A stretch of 64,000 nucleotides of DNA from an uncultured Granulosicoccaceae bacterium (GCA_937998875.1 CALLBO010000016.1:1-64000); one strand, 5' to 3'. Shown: positions 28,043 through 40,089, counted from the stretch's first letter. The notes: generated by a model from the letters alone, not told the origin. Numbers and translations: made by a program.

Positions 28043-29116
28043 TTATGCGGTTGGAGAGTTGGTGTGAAAGGCCGGGCTCAAGTCGTGAACAGTCTCGATC
28101 ATGAATTCAACATTCTCCGGATCGATGTGCTGGTGAATCCCATGACCTAGATTAAAGATATGCCGGTCGCCTTCGCCATAGCTTTCAAGTACACGGATCA
28201 CTTCTTCCCTGATGCGCGCCTTTGAGCCATAGAGTACACCTGGGTCAAGATTACCTTGCAGTGTTACTTTGTCACTGGTCAGTGCCCTTGCATCTCGCAG
28301 ATCAATAGTCCAGTCGACGCCAACCGCGTCGCAACCGGTACGTGCAATCTGAGGCAGCCACATACCACCGTTCTTGGTAAACAGCGTGATCGGAATATCG
28401 GGGTGAGATTGTTTAACGCTGCTGACAATCTCCTGCATATACCGCAGTGAATAATCCATATAGGTTTTCGGTGTCAGGATACCGCCCCAGGTATCAAATA
28501 TCATCAGTGCCTGAGCGCCTGCTTCCACCTGCGCTTTTAAATAGTCAATTGTGGTTACAGTGACTTTAGCCAGCAGCGTATGCAGTGCGTCATGATCTGC
28601 GTACATGAGTTTTTTGGTATGAACGTATTCTTTACTGCCGCTACCTTCGATCATGTAGGTTGCAACCGTCCATGGGCTGCCAGCAAAACCAATAAGAGGC
28701 ACGCTGTCATTAAGTTCTGATCGCGTTAAACGAAGTGCATCCATCACATAGCGCAGTTCGGTTTCAGGGTCGGGGTTGCCGAGCGCTTGAATGTCTTTCG
28801 GTGTGCGGGTCGGGTTTTTAAACTTTGGACCTTCGCCCTCTGCGAAATACAAACCGAGACCCATCGCGTCGGGTACGGTCAGGATGTCTGAGAAAATAAT
28901 CGCCGCATCGAGCGGGTATCGCCTGATCGGTTGTAATGTTACTTCGCAGGCGAGCTCTGGCGTACCGGCAAGGGTAAGGAAATCTCCGGCTTTAGCCCGA
29001 ACTTCCCGATACTCAGGCAAGTAGCGACCTGCCTGTCGCATAATCCAGATCGGGGTTCGATCATTGGGTTGATTGTTAAGCGCGCGGAGTAAGCGGGTAT
29101 TCTTTATAGAGTGCAT
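28043..29116 (-). CDS. hemE: Uroporphyrinogen decarboxylase
   Basis: Encodes 357 residues. The signature [18 protein letters not shown] lies near residues 20-37 and holds the substrate-binding Arg residues; [15 protein letters not shown] contains the catalytic Asp, and [16 protein letters not shown] the second signature. It converts uroporphyrinogen III to coproporphyrinogen III in heme synthesis. It lies downstream of gltD on the same strand with a MITE in the 205-nt gap. In Pseudomonas gltD-hemE are also neighbours, but there gltB precedes gltD. Confidence 0.97.
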   Translation of the reverse strand: MHSIKNTRLLRALNNQPNDRTPIWIMRQAGRYLPEYREVRAKAGDFLTLAGTPELACEVTLQPIRRYPLDAAIIFSDILTVPDAMGLGLYFAEGEGPKFKNPTRTPKDIQALGNPDPETELRYVMDALRLTRSELNDSVPLIGFAGSPWTVATYMIEGSGSKEYVHTKKLMYADHDALHTLLAKVTVTTIDYLKAQVEAGAQALMIFDTWGGILTPKTYMDYSLRYMQEIVSSVKQSHPDIPITLFTKNGGMWLPQIARTGCDAVGVDWTIDLRDARALTSDKVTLQGNLDPGVLYGSKARIREEVIRVLESYGEGDRHIFNLGHGIHQHIDPENVEFMIETVHDLSPAFHTNSPTA

Positions 29117-29148
29117 GGCAAACCTGTTTTAATGTGACAGTCAGCCTA

Positions 29149-29315
29149 CTAGGAGCCTGTCCGAGAATGAAGGTCGTCGCGAGAAAGTGAGATTTTGAGC
29201 CAGATATTTCGATCAATTGAGGCGAATAGTCATTCTTATTTAACGATATTGATCGTAATAGCTGGCCAAAAGATCGCTTTCGCAGTAGATCATTCATTCT
29301 CGGACAGGCTCCTAG
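29149..29315. mobile_element. MITE-like element with perfect terminal inverted repeats
   Basis: The ends are perfect inverted repeats of 22 nt: 29149-29170 and 29294-29315, reaching 23 nt if the A/T pair at 29148/29316 is counted. The outer four bases on both sides are CTAG, so the simplest reading is a 159-bp element (29153-29311) with 18-bp inverted repeats starting GAGCCTGTCCGAGAATGA and a 4-bp CTAG target duplication. Because CTAG is its own complement, it could also be part of the repeat. There is no transposase. It begins 6 nt after the gltD stop codon and could form a long hairpin in the gltD-hemE transcript. The parent family is not identified. Confidence 0.82.
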
Positions 29316-29321
29316 TCCGGG

Positions 29322-31293
<1,972 letters not shown>

Positions 31294-31333
31294 GGGGCTT
31301 GAGCATCAACGCAACCGTGAGGTTGTGCGCTGA

Positions 31334-31549
31334 CTAGTACATTCTTACTCTGCGGGATACTTCTTTAGAGAGTTTCTTCTGGTGGCGCTTCACCGCGGCG
31401 GCAGCCTTACGCTTGCGCTCGGTGGTCGGCTTTTCGTAGTACTCGCGACGGCGGGTTTCGGTCAGAACACCGGCCTTTTCGCAAGAGCGCTTGAAACGGC
31501 GCAGGGCAATTTCAAACGGCTCATTTTCTTTTACACGTACAATCGGCAT
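31334..31549 (-). CDS. rpsU: 30S ribosomal protein bS21
   Basis: Encodes 71 residues, the exact family length: [27 protein letters not shown] followed by the strongly basic tail. bS21 sits near the platform of the 30S subunit and assists initiation. It leads rpsU-yqeY and is divergent from tsaD across 210 nt, as in other gammaproteobacteria. That gap should hold both promoters; I see no gene in it. Confidence 0.98.
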   Translation of the reverse strand: MPIVRVKENEPFEIALRRFKRSCEKAGVLTETRRREYYEKPTTERKRKAAAAVKRHQKKLSKEVSRRVRMY

Positions 31550-31759
31550 AGTGGAAACACATCTCCAAATGAATTCGGTGGGAACACTGTAGAGTCGACC
31601 CTCACAGAGCGACCTTGCTAATCAGACCCGGGCCAAACTGCCCAGTCCGATCAAGCTCGGGCAGAAAACTGCCATCGAGCCCGCGGATTATAAGGGTTTA
31701 CGCTGTACAAGCAAGTAATCGACCCACATCAATATAGGTTTAACTGGCCATAACGCAAC

Positions 31760-32776
31760 GTGAAAGTCCTTGGAATTGAAACTTCCTGCGATGAAACAGG
31801 GATCGCGATCTATGATTCTGATCGGGGGTTGCTGTCTCATAAGCTGCACAGCCAGGTCGAAATCCACGCCGATTATGGTGGTGTGGTGCCGGAAATTGCA
31901 TCCCGCGATCATGTGCGAAAGTGGGTAACGCTCACGCGCACCTGTGCTGCGGAGGCGGGTATCGAGCTCAACCAGCTGGATGCTGTTGCCTACACTGCCG
32001 GACCAGGCCTGGCTGGAGCGTTGTTTACCGGGGCGGTTGCTGGCCGCGCGCTTGCCTGGCAGCTGGGTATCAGAGCACTCGGCGTGCATCACATGGAAGG
32101 TCATCTACTAGCTCCAATGCTTGAGTCACCTGCGCCCGCGTTTCCGTTTGTTTGTCTGCTGGTGTCAGGTGGTCACAGTCAACTGGTAAAAGTTGACTCT
32201 GTCGGATGTTATGAGTTGCTTGGTGATACGCTTGACGACGCAGTGGGTGAGGCCTTTGACAAGACTGCAAAAATGCTTGGGCTTGGATACCCAGGTGGAC
32301 CGGCATTGGCCAAAGCCGCAGCTTCTGGAAGTCCCGAAAGATTCCTGTTTCCCCGACCCATGGCGAAAAGCGACGATTTAAATTTCAGTTTCAGTGGTTT
32401 GAAAACTGCCGCTATTACGGCATTTGAAAAAACCGGTCGTGATCCTGCTGCCGTGAATGATATTGCAGCAGGATTTGAAGTTGCGGCAGTGGAAGCGCTG
32501 GCAATTAAATGTAGCAAAGCGCTGCAGCAGGAAAACATGAAAACCCTGGTGGTCGCGGGTGGAGTTGCAGCAAACACAAAACTGCGGAGTCTTTTAAAGG
32601 AAACTATGCAAAAGATTGATGGGGAGCTTTATTTTCCACGACTGGAGTTTTGCACTGACAACGGTGCGATGATCGCCTATGCCGGTGCGTTCAGGCTATT
32701 AGCCGGGGAGAATAGTGGTGTTGAAATTGCGGTCCGCCCGCGATGGCCACTGGATGAGATGGCAGCCCCTGGCTGA
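31760..32776 (+). CDS. tsaD: tRNA threonylcarbamoyladenosine synthase catalytic subunit TsaD
   Basis: Encodes 338 residues from a GTG ([19 protein letters not shown]). The metal-binding motif HMEGHLLAP is at about 112-120, and the ASKHA nucleotide-binding parts include [10 protein letters not shown] and [12 protein letters not shown]. With TsaB and TsaE it transfers threonylcarbamoyl to A37 of ANN-decoding tRNAs. It converges on plsY with an 8-nt gap. Confidence 0.97.
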   Translation: MKVLGIETSCDETGIAIYDSDRGLLSHKLHSQVEIHADYGGVVPEIASRDHVRKWVTLTRTCAAEAGIELNQLDAVAYTAGPGLAGALFTGAVAGRALAWQLGIRALGVHHMEGHLLAPMLESPAPAFPFVCLLVSGGHSQLVKVDSVGCYELLGDTLDDAVGEAFDKTAKMLGLGYPGGPALAKAAASGSPERFLFPRPMAKSDDLNFSFSGLKTAAITAFEKTGRDPAAVNDIAAGFEVAAVEALAIKCSKALQQENMKTLVVAGGVAANTKLRSLLKETMQKIDGELYFPRLEFCTDNGAMIAYAGAFRLLAGENSGVEIAVRPRWPLDEMAAPG

Positions 32777-32784
32777 TCTTTTCG

Positions 32785-33387
32785 TTAAGAACTCTTGCTG
32801 CCGATTTTTGGCTCTTCGCCTTTCAGCAGTCGTGAGATATTGCTTTTGTGTCTGAGATATACCAGGGCCGCAATAGTCAGTCCGCAGATAACAAGCGGGC
32901 CTGACTTTGTCGTAATCCAGATATAGAGTGGTACCAATAACAGACTGCCTAGTGCTGCGAGAGAAGAAATTCTGAAAGTTAAGCTGACTGCGAGCCAGGT
33001 TGTCACGGTCAGTAAACCAACCAGCCACCCGATACCGAAAAAAGCCCCAAAACTTGTCGCAACACCTTTGCCACCTTTGAAACCAAAAAATATCGGGAAC
33101 AAGTGACCAAGCACCGCAGCAACTGCAGTTAAACCAATGATCAAAGGCGTTGAATTCAGAAAACCTGCGACGAATACTGGAATAAAGCCCTTAAGTGCAT
33201 CACCAATCAGGGTTATCGCGGCAGCTTTTTTACCACCGACTCGCAAAACGTTGGTAGCACCGGGATTGCCTGAGCCCTCTGACCGCGGGTCAGGCAGTTT
33301 CATCAGTCTGCAAACGATGATGGCGGCTGAAATAGAGCCGATCAGGTAGGCCGCCAAAGGAAAAAGGACTGGGAGTGCTTGCATCAA
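32785..33387 (-). CDS. plsY: Acyl-phosphate:glycerol-3-phosphate acyltransferase PlsY
   Basis: Encodes 200 residues with about five membrane helices. The conserved cytoplasmic loops are GSGNPGATNVLRVGGKKAA (about 38-56) and GFKGGKGVATSFG (about 104-116). It makes lysophosphatidic acid from acyl-phosphate, the first step of phospholipid synthesis. Presence beside tsaD is common in gammaproteobacteria. Confidence 0.96.
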   Translation of the reverse strand: MMQALPVLFPLAAYLIGSISAAIIVCRLMKLPDPRSEGSGNPGATNVLRVGGKKAAAITLIGDALKGFIPVFVAGFLNSTPLIIGLTAVAAVLGHLFPIFFGFKGGKGVATSFGAFFGIGWLVGLLTVTTWLAVSLTFRISSLAALGSLLLVPLYIWITTKSGPLVICGLTIAALVYLRHKSNISRLLKGEEPKIGSKSS

Positions 33388-33503
33388 AGTTTTGCTTTGA
33401 GGAGGTCGAGTTAAAGCAGTATGACGGATATTTCTGCCGGCTTCATTATCCGCAGTCGATCAGGACAGGTACCATCCAGCCACCGAAGCGATAACCGTTC
33501 TCA

Positions 33504-34370
33504 ATGGAAGACCACGACCTGCACCAATTCAAGCCACAGAAATCACTGCTGAAAAAGGCTATGGCGAGAGAGGTGATTCCGGGCTCTCAGACAATCCTTG
33601 ATGCAATTGCCGAGAGATTGTTTGAACGGCTTGATCTCCTCAAGGTGTCGCCATCCAGGATTATTGACCTTGGAACCGGTGATGCACGCCATCTTGCGCA
33701 GCTGCAAATGCGCTACAAGGGCGCCTCAGTGATTGGTGCTGACCTTAGTCTTTCACGGCTTCAGCGTGTGTCGGGAAAGCGCAGGTTCTGGCAAAAGCGA
33801 CTGCCGCTCGTCTGCTTTGACGCCGACAGGCCACTGCCGTTTGCGAAAAACACGTTTGATCTGGTGGTGTCCAACATGATGTTGCCATGGCTTGGCGATG
33901 CCGAAAATCTTGTCGCTGAAATCAACCGGATACTGGTGAAAGACGGTGCGTATTTCCTGAGTACGGCGGGCCCGGATACCTTGATTGAATTGCGGCGGGC
34001 ATGGGCTGCGATCGACGATAGCCAGCACATTAATATGTTCCTGGATATGCATGACGTGGGAGATTTGATGGTCGGTGCAGGGATGGCCGATCCGGTGATG
34101 GATACCGAGCGCATTACGGTCACTTTTTCGTCACTGGATAAACTGCTTGATGAATTGACGTCGCTCGGGTTTATCAATGTACTCAAGGGTCGTCGAAAAG
34201 GGCTTACTGCAGCGTCGGTCAGAGAGAGACTGGAGGCCAGCTACCCCACTAATGAAAATGGTGGAATCGATGCCACACTGGAATTAGTGACGGCGCATGG
34301 ATGGGCCGGAGAGCCAAAAGCGCCAGCAGGTGAGTTTTATTTTGATGTCGAACAGCTAAGTACGCGGTAG
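33504..34370 (+). CDS. BioC-like SAM-dependent methyltransferase
   Basis: Encodes 288 residues. Motif I is IIDLGTGDARHLAQL (about 53-67); the acidic end of strand 2 is GADLSLSRLQ; motif IV is DLVVSNMMLPWL and post-I is LVKDGAYFLSTAGPDTL. The order and the C-terminal FLDMHDVGDLMVGAGM match BioC, which methylates malonyl-ACP to start biotin synthesis, but also resemble the NDUFAF5-type methyltransferases. No other bio gene is in the window, so BioC is not certain. The 247 nt that follow, to the DUF2244 gene, hold no gene I can support. Confidence 0.75.
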   Translation: MEDHDLHQFKPQKSLLKKAMAREVIPGSQTILDAIAERLFERLDLLKVSPSRIIDLGTGDARHLAQLQMRYKGASVIGADLSLSRLQRVSGKRRFWQKRLPLVCFDADRPLPFAKNTFDLVVSNMMLPWLGDAENLVAEINRILVKDGAYFLSTAGPDTLIELRRAWAAIDDSQHINMFLDMHDVGDLMVGAGMADPVMDTERITVTFSSLDKLLDELTSLGFINVLKGRRKGLTAASVRERLEASYPTNENGGIDATLELVTAHGWAGEPKAPAGEFYFDVEQLSTR

Positions 34371-34617
34371 GACCAGTTTTCCGGTCTATTTTGGCGTAGT
34401 CCTTGCCGCGGATATGCTGTCTGGATTATTATGTTTCAAAGATTTCTGAAATGGCTGTAATTGCCGGATTCCTGCCGGCGTTTGACCATTTTACCCAGCG
34501 ATACCAACACTTTGGTTTTCGAACCATGATTTTCAGGCAGTAAGAAACGCTGCGTCTTGATTGAGCAGTGGCGAGTGTTGATATAGACTTGTGCAGTTCT
34601 GATGCGGCCGTAAATCG

Positions 34618-35121
34618 ATGGTTTCACGACAGGTAAACAGTAAAACCGGAATTGCCCAGATCGTAGTTCGGGCAAATAAGTCCATGAGTTGGCGTGCCAA
34701 TGTTTGGCTGGCTGCATCTCTTGGCGGGCTGAGTGCTGTGTTCGGTGGAATTATCGCGACTGAAGGGTTCTGGATGGTGTTGCCGTTCGCAGGCCTTGAG
34801 TTTCTGCTGGTGTTTTTCTGTCTCAGCAAAGCCTACAAGCGTCTGGGATACATGGAAGTGATATCGAGAATCGGAGACAAATTGGTTGTAGAGAGTGGGT
34901 ACGACAAGCCGATTGCTTCTTCTGAACTGCCGAGTGATTGGACCCGTGTACAGTTTGATGACCCGCCCAGCGCATTTGATGTCGGGAGGTTGCGGTTGAA
35001 ATGCAGCGGCCAGAGCCTTGAGATAGGCCAGGTGTTAAACAAAGAAGAAAAGCGAATGCTATACAAGGAAGTGCTGCATTGCCTTCGTGTTGATCAGCCA
35101 CAACTGAGGTTGATCAGCTAA
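34618..35121 (+). CDS. DUF2244 domain membrane protein
   Basis: Encodes 167 residues. Two membrane helices lie near 31-48 and 51-70 (LAASLGGLSAVFGGIIA; FWMVLPFAGLEFLLVFFCL). The C-terminal part has the typical WTRVQFDDPPS and RLRLKCSGQSLEIGQVL. Family members are usually found next to cytochrome c oxidase genes, as here, 127 nt before coxB. Function is unknown; the gene context suggests a role with the oxidase. Confidence 0.82.
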   Translation: MVSRQVNSKTGIAQIVVRANKSMSWRANVWLAASLGGLSAVFGGIIATEGFWMVLPFAGLEFLLVFFCLSKAYKRLGYMEVISRIGDKLVVESGYDKPIASSELPSDWTRVQFDDPPSAFDVGRLRLKCSGQSLEIGQVLNKEEKRMLYKEVLHCLRVDQPQLRLIS

Positions 35122-35248
35122 AGGTTCCTCCGGGACTGATCTGGTTTCAGGTCGGGTCTGGAATTTTTAATACTTAAGTGTTCGCTATTCCTACCGTTTC
35201 CGGTTGAGCGAGCTAAAATCTTATTTTGCCATTTTGGAGAAGGTCCGA

Positions 35249-36415
35249 ATGAGGTCCGCAATGTCCTTAATATCGCGTGTGTTTCTGGTCGCGATACTGT
35301 CGCTTACCGGCCTCGCCGCGCGCGCCGACATCAACATGCCGGTTGGTGTGACACCAATCAGTAAAGAAGTTTTCGGTTTGCACATGTTGATCTTCTGGAT
35401 CTGCTGCGTAATTGGTGTACTGGTATTCGGCGTGATGTTTTATTCTATGTTTAAACATCGCAAGTCCAAGGGTGCGGTCGCTGCAGACTTTCATGAGAGT
35501 ACAGTGGTCGAGATCATCTGGACCGCAGTGCCTTTAGTTATTCTGATTGCCATGGCGATTCCTGCGGCAAAAACACTTATCGCGATGGAAGACACCAGTG
35601 ACGCCGAAGTAACCGTTAAGATCACGGGTTATCAGTGGAAATGGCATTATGAGTATCTCGATTCCGGAATTAACTACTACAGCTCACTGGACGCCGAGCA
35701 TAACGCTGCTCGTCAGGTGGGTTCTGGGATCGATGTCGGGCAGTTCGAAAACTACCTTAAAGAAGTCGATAATCCGCTGGTTCTCCCAGTCGGTAAAAAA
35801 GTGCGATTTCTGCATACCTCAGCAGATGTGATTCACTCCTGGTGGGTGCCGGATCTGGCAGTTAAGAAAGACGCCATACCAGGATTCATCAACGAGAACT
35901 GGGCGCTGATCGAAGAGCCGGGTACCTACCGCGGTAAATGTACAGAACTGTGTGGTCGTGATCATGGCTTCATGCCAGTAGTGGTCGAAGCGCTGCCAGC
36001 AGACGAATATGACGCCTGGGTTGCAGAGAATGCTCCGGTAGAGGAAGTGCAGGTTACAGAAAGCGCAAGTGCTACTGCCGTCGCATCGGTCGATGATGAT
36101 CGCGAGTGGAATATGGAAGAGTTGGTTGCGGCCGGCGAAGGTGTGTATGTCACCCATTGTGCGTCATGTCATCAGGCTGATGGCGCCGGTCTCGCAGGTG
36201 CATTTCCAGCGATTACCGGTAGTGCAATTGCCACAGGTGATCACGCTGCACACATCGACATTGTTTATGCCGGTAAGACCGGTACAGCGATGGCGGCTTT
36301 TGCGGATCGTTTGAGCAATTCGGATATGGCTGCAGTGCTAACCTATCAGCGTAACGCGCTGGGTAATTCGGTTGGTGATGTTATTCAGCCGTCTGCAATA
36401 AAAGCCCTCAGATAA
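35249..36415 (+). CDS. coxB: Cytochrome c oxidase subunit II with fused cytochrome c domain
   Basis: Encodes 388 residues from ATG at 35249, with GGAGAAGG just before it; an upstream in-frame codon at 35204 is less likely. A signal peptide (to about residue 27) and two membrane helices (about 45-65 and 90-108) precede the CuA domain. CuA ligands are visible as His in DVIHSWW and C231-x3-C235-x3-H239-x2-M242. A C-terminal cytochrome c domain carries CASCH at about 304-308. It receives electrons from soluble cytochrome c and passes them to subunit I. First structural gene of the operon. Confidence 0.97.
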   Translation: MRSAMSLISRVFLVAILSLTGLAARADINMPVGVTPISKEVFGLHMLIFWICCVIGVLVFGVMFYSMFKHRKSKGAVAADFHESTVVEIIWTAVPLVILIAMAIPAAKTLIAMEDTSDAEVTVKITGYQWKWHYEYLDSGINYYSSLDAEHNAARQVGSGIDVGQFENYLKEVDNPLVLPVGKKVRFLHTSADVIHSWWVPDLAVKKDAIPGFINENWALIEEPGTYRGKCTELCGRDHGFMPVVVEALPADEYDAWVAENAPVEEVQVTESASATAVASVDDDREWNMEELVAAGEGVYVTHCASCHQADGAGLAGAFPAITGSAIATGDHAAHIDIVYAGKTGTAMAAFADRLSNSDMAAVLTYQRNALGNSVGDVIQPSAIKALR

Positions 36416-36481
36416 TCGAATGGATAATTCGTTTTAGTTTATACCTTTGGATCAGATTAAATTTAAAATGCCGGAGTCACT

Positions 36482-38071
36482 ATGAGCACTGCTGCCGCAG
36501 GACATCACGATCACGATGATCACGATCACGGTCCAGCAAAAGGCTGGACACGCTGGTTGTACACCACCAATCACAAAGATATCGGCACGCTTTATCTTCT
36601 GTTTGCCCTGGTGATGTTTTTCATTGGTGGCGGCATGGCATTGATTATCCGCGCCGAGCTTTTTCAACCTGGTCTGCAACTGGTTGATCCACTGTTCTTT
36701 AACTCGATGACCACCATGCATGCGCTGGTGATGATCTTTGGTGTGGTAATGCCGGCTTTTGTCGGTCTTGCGAACTGGATGATCCCGATGATGATCGGTG
36801 GTCCGGACATGGCATTGCCACGATTGAATAACTGGAGCTTCTGGATAATGCCTTTCGCATTTCTGTTGCTGCTTTCTACGTTATTTATGGAGGGTGGTGG
36901 CCCGGCCGGTGGCTGGACGTTGTATGCACCATTGTCCCTGCAGGGCGGTAACAGCTTTGCGTTTGTGATTTTCTCGATCCACTTCATGGGTATTTCGTCT
37001 GTGATGGGGTCGATCAACATCGTAGCCACCATCTTTAATATGCGTGCACCGGGTATGAGCCTGATGCAGATGCCGTTGTTTGTATGGACCTGGTTGATTA
37101 CTGCGTACTTGCTTATTGCTGTTATTCCGGTGCTGGCTGGTGCTGTGACCATGCTGCTGACTGACCGCTTTTTCGGTACCAGTTTTTTCAATGCGGCCGG
37201 TGGTGGTGATCCGGTGATGTATCAGCATATCTTCTGGTTCTTTGGTCATCCGGAAGTTTATATTTTGATTTTGCCGGCTTTCGGTATTATCTCAAGCATC
37301 ATCCCGACGTTTGCACGCAAGCCCTTGTTTGGTTACGCATCAATGGTGTACGCGACTGCTTCAATTGCGTTTCTTTCATTCATCGTATGGGCTCACCACA
37401 TGTTTACAGTGGGTATGCCGCTGGCGGGTGAGATGTTTTTTATGTTCGCCACCATGATGATTTCAGTGCCTACGGGTGTAAAAGTATTCAACTGGATTGC
37501 CACCATGTGGCGCGGTTCGATGACGTTTGAAACACCGATGCTATTTGCGATCGGTTTTCTGGTGATGTTTACCATTGGCGGTCTGTCCGGTCTGATGCTA
37601 GCGATAACACCGGCCGATATTCAGTATCACGATACTTACTTTGTCGTAGCCCACTTTCATTATGTACTGGTGCCGGGTGCGATCTATTCGATCATGGCTG
37701 CCACTTATTACTGGATGCCCAAATGGACTGGAAACATGTATGACGAGAAATGGGGCAAGATACACTTCTGGGTATCTACCGTGTTTCTGAATGTATTGTT
37801 CTTCCCGATGCACTTCGTAGGCCTTGCTGGTATGCCTCGTCGTATTCCTGATTACAACTTGCAGTTTGCAGACTGGAATGCGGTAGCCACTATCGGTGCT
37901 TTCGGCTTTGGTTTCTCGCAGTTGATATTTGTTTGGGTGATATACAAGTGCATTAAAGGCGGCGAGAAGGCAACCGATGAAGTTTGGGAAGGCGCTGACG
38001 GCCTTGAGTGGACGGTGCCATCGCCTGCGCCCTATCACACATTTGAAAAGCCGCCGGCTCAATATAGTTAG
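36482..38071 (+). CDS. coxA: Cytochrome c oxidase subunit I
   Basis: Encodes 529 residues with 12 membrane helices. Signs of an aa3 A1-type oxidase are visible: GHPEVY with the D-channel Glu and the cross-linked His-Tyr, [10 protein letters not shown] with the K-channel Lys, WAHHM, and [14 protein letters not shown] for heme and CuB ligands. A D-channel entry is in [13 protein letters not shown]. The N-terminus has a His/Asp-rich stretch, [10 protein letters not shown], also known from pseudomonads. It reduces oxygen to water and pumps protons. Followed by a 37-codon gene and ctaG. Confidence 0.98.
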   Translation: MSTAAAGHHDHDDHDHGPAKGWTRWLYTTNHKDIGTLYLLFALVMFFIGGGMALIIRAELFQPGLQLVDPLFFNSMTTMHALVMIFGVVMPAFVGLANWMIPMMIGGPDMALPRLNNWSFWIMPFAFLLLLSTLFMEGGGPAGGWTLYAPLSLQGGNSFAFVIFSIHFMGISSVMGSINIVATIFNMRAPGMSLMQMPLFVWTWLITAYLLIAVIPVLAGAVTMLLTDRFFGTSFFNAAGGGDPVMYQHIFWFFGHPEVYILILPAFGIISSIIPTFARKPLFGYASMVYATASIAFLSFIVWAHHMFTVGMPLAGEMFFMFATMMISVPTGVKVFNWIATMWRGSMTFETPMLFAIGFLVMFTIGGLSGLMLAITPADIQYHDTYFVVAHFHYVLVPGAIYSIMAATYYWMPKWTGNMYDEKWGKIHFWVSTVFLNVLFFPMHFVGLAGMPRRIPDYNLQFADWNAVATIGAFGFGFSQLIFVWVIYKCIKGGEKATDEVWEGADGLEWTVPSPAPYHTFEKPPAQYS

Positions 38072-38136
38072 TTGGCTCACGACAGGTCGTATTGATCAGT
38101 GCAGCTTTAGCTAGCTGCACTGGCCGAAAAATACAT

Positions 38137-38250
38137 ATGATGGCAAATCAAAAACGTAATCTTAAGGTGCCGATAATTCTTGCGGTGATTGCGCTGGTTT
38201 TTTATTTCTTGAGCATCTACATGCAGTTCAAGCAAACAGGTGTCGGTTAA
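38137..38250 (+). CDS. Small membrane peptide between coxA and ctaG (cytochrome oxidase small assembly-type protein)
   Basis: Encodes 37 residues: a basic start (MMANQKRNLKV), one hydrophobic helix (PIILAVIALVFYFLSIYM) and a short tail, QFKQTGVG. The stop codon TAA shares its last A with the ATG of ctaG, a TAATG junction. Short single-helix proteins at this position are known in many proteobacterial cox operons and are annotated as small assembly proteins. The tight coupling and location support a real gene; its action is unknown. Confidence 0.8.
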   Translation: MMANQKRNLKVPIILAVIALVFYFLSIYMQFKQTGVG

Positions 38251-38798
38251 TGAAGACAGGTCCACACATGCTCCTGGCCGGCAAACTTACGATGCTTAGC
38301 CTTGCGATGTTTGCTTTCGGCTATGTGGTAATGCCGCCTCTTTATAATATTATCTGTGATATCACCGGATTGAATGGGCGTACTAATTCTGCGGCAGTCG
38401 CAGCACCGGACGGCACCGTAATTTCTGATCGCACTATCACTGTAGAGTTTGTTTCGGTGATCAATTCATCAGCCGCTTGGTCTTTTAAACCGGTGGTGCA
38501 AACGATGGAAGTCGTGCCAGGAAAAACTTACACAACGAACTATATCGCAAAAAATCTGAGCAGTGGACCAGCTGTGGGACAGGCGGTGCCTAGTGTCGCA
38601 CCGTCTTCTGCCGCAAAGTACTTTAATAAGATCGAGTGCTTCTGTTTTACCAAGCAGGAGTTTGCCGGCCGTGCTGAAAAGGAAATGCCGTTGATTTTCT
38701 TTGTTGAGCCCGACTTGCCGCGAAGTATCGATACGATCACGCTTTCGTACACTTATTTTAATACCGGCGAAGAACCGGAAAATCTGTCTGACAGTTAA
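38250..38798 (+). CDS. ctaG: Cytochrome c oxidase assembly protein Cox11/CtaG
   Basis: Encodes 182 residues with an N-terminal membrane helix (about 8-33) and a periplasmic immunoglobulin-like domain. The copper-binding C-F-C-F motif appears in KIECFCFTKQ near residue 130. Cox11 inserts copper into the CuB site of subunit I. It is translationally coupled to the small membrane peptide upstream and followed by coxC. Confidence 0.95.
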   Translation: MKTGPHMLLAGKLTMLSLAMFAFGYVVMPPLYNIICDITGLNGRTNSAAVAAPDGTVISDRTITVEFVSVINSSAAWSFKPVVQTMEVVPGKTYTTNYIAKNLSSGPAVGQAVPSVAPSSAAKYFNKIECFCFTKQEFAGRAEKEMPLIFFVEPDLPRSIDTITLSYTYFNTGEEPENLSDS

Positions 38799-38854
38799 TC
38801 TGCCGACTGTTGATCTGCCGATTCTTAATCTGACAGGCCTATAGGAAAATTCAA

Positions 38855-39718
38855 ATGAGCTCTCCAAGTAGTTACTACATTCCGCATGAGGCCAAGTGGC
38901 CAATTGTTGGCTCGATAGCACTGTTCGCGTTCTTCGCAGGCTTCGCCTCGCTGTTGAACGGTGGTAGCTGGATTGTGATGGCAATCGGTGCCGCACTTCT
39001 GGTTTACATGATGGTCCGCTGGTTCGGTCAGGTCATTGCTGAGTCTGAGAACGGCCAGTACAGCGCTCAGGTAGATGTTTCATTCCGCATGTCAATGATG
39101 TGGTTTATCTTTTCTGAGGTTATGTTTTTCGGTGCTTTCTTCGGCGCTTTGTTTTACGCCAGAACCTTTTCCGGCCCGTGGTTGTCAGGTATGGGGGAAG
39201 GTGGTGCGGCTGCTACTAATGCCGTGTTGTGGTCTGGTTTTGATTATGTCTGGCCTAACAATGGTCCGGAAAAGCTGGGTGGCGCGTACGATGCCATGCA
39301 CTGGTTTCCATTACCTGTTTTAAACACGTTAATCCTGTTAACCAGTGGTGTCACCTGTACGATTGCCCACCACGCGATAAAGCATGGTGATCGCGCAAAG
39401 ATGGTGAGATGGTTGCTGGCAACCTGTGCGTTGGGCTTTTTCTTTGTCATCATGCAGGCTGTTGAGTACTACGAGGCGTACGCCCATCTGAATCTCAAAA
39501 TGTCTACCGGTATCTATGGCTCAACCTTTTTTATGCTTACCGGATTCCATGGTTTTCATGTATGCATGGGTGCGATAATCCTGCTGATCGTGATGTTACG
39601 TGGTACCCGTAAACACTTTTCTGCAACCAATCACTTTGCATTCGAAGCGGCAGCCTGGTACTGGCACTTTGTTGATGTTGTTTGGCTTGGATTGTTTATT
39701 TTCGTGTATATCTTGTAG
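38855..39718 (+). CDS. coxC: Cytochrome c oxidase subunit III
   Basis: Encodes 287 residues with about seven membrane helices. Family marks are MMWFIFSEVMFFGAFFGALFYAR, the HWFPLPVLNTLILLTSGVT helix, TGFHGFHVCMGA and WYWHFVDVVWLGLF at the C-terminus. It stabilises proton uptake by subunit I. A terminator follows 32 nt after the stop codon. Confidence 0.97.
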   Translation: MSSPSSYYIPHEAKWPIVGSIALFAFFAGFASLLNGGSWIVMAIGAALLVYMMVRWFGQVIAESENGQYSAQVDVSFRMSMMWFIFSEVMFFGAFFGALFYARTFSGPWLSGMGEGGAAATNAVLWSGFDYVWPNNGPEKLGGAYDAMHWFPLPVLNTLILLTSGVTCTIAHHAIKHGDRAKMVRWLLATCALGFFFVIMQAVEYYEAYAHLNLKMSTGIYGSTFFMLTGFHGFHVCMGAIILLIVMLRGTRKHFSATNHFAFEAAAWYWHFVDVVWLGLFIFVYIL

Positions 39719-39750
39719 CCCCGACATAGCCATTGGCTTACGGCAAATCG

Positions 39751-39780
39751 AAAAAGGGCACTGATTAAGTGCCCTTTTTT
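39751..39780. terminator. Rho-independent terminator after coxC
   Basis: GGGCACT and AGTGCCC form a 7-bp stem with a 5-nt loop, preceded by AAAAA and followed by six T. It lies between convergent coxC and the DUF2909 gene and could serve both. Confidence 0.88.
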
Positions 39781-39807
39781 ATTTCTGATTGTCTTGTTTT
39801 AGAGTTG

Positions 39808-40002
39808 CTATTTCAGTTGACCGGTTGCTCCCGCAATTATGATTACCAGTATTGCAACTATAGATAAACCGATACGCCAGGTGAGGGCATTGACTGTTCG
39901 CTTCTTGCTGCCATCATCCTTAACAAGAAAGAAAAGCCCAGAGAATAAACTGACGACAATCGCCACCAGCAGTAGGATGATAATCAGCTTGACCAGTAAC
40001 AT
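39808..40002 (-). CDS. DUF2909 twin-helix membrane protein
   Basis: Encodes 64 residues with two membrane helices (LVKLIIILLLVAIVVSLFSGLFF and IGLSIVAILVIIIAGATG) linked by a charged loop (KDDGSKKRTVN). Family members sit in cox operons between coxC and surf1, normally in this antisense orientation. Function is unknown. The 87-nt gap to the divergent SURF1 gene should hold its promoter. Confidence 0.85.
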   Translation of the reverse strand: MLLVKLIIILLLVAIVVSLFSGLFFLVKDDGSKKRTVNALTWRIGLSIVAILVIIIAGATGQLK

Positions 40003-40089
40003 GGCTTTTTCGGATCTAGTGAAAACGCTACCATAACATACCGGTGCTGCAGTTATGATGTTGGATCAATTGATGGACGCTACCATTCT

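Noticed and set aside
29076..29297. 73-codon frame spanning the MITE and the hemE start
   Set aside because: It starts in the inverted repeat and ends in hemE in another phase; no resemblance to a transposase.
34436..34829. Minus-strand open frames between the BioC-like and DUF2244 genes
   Set aside because: They run into the DUF2244 gene and have no start signals or motifs.
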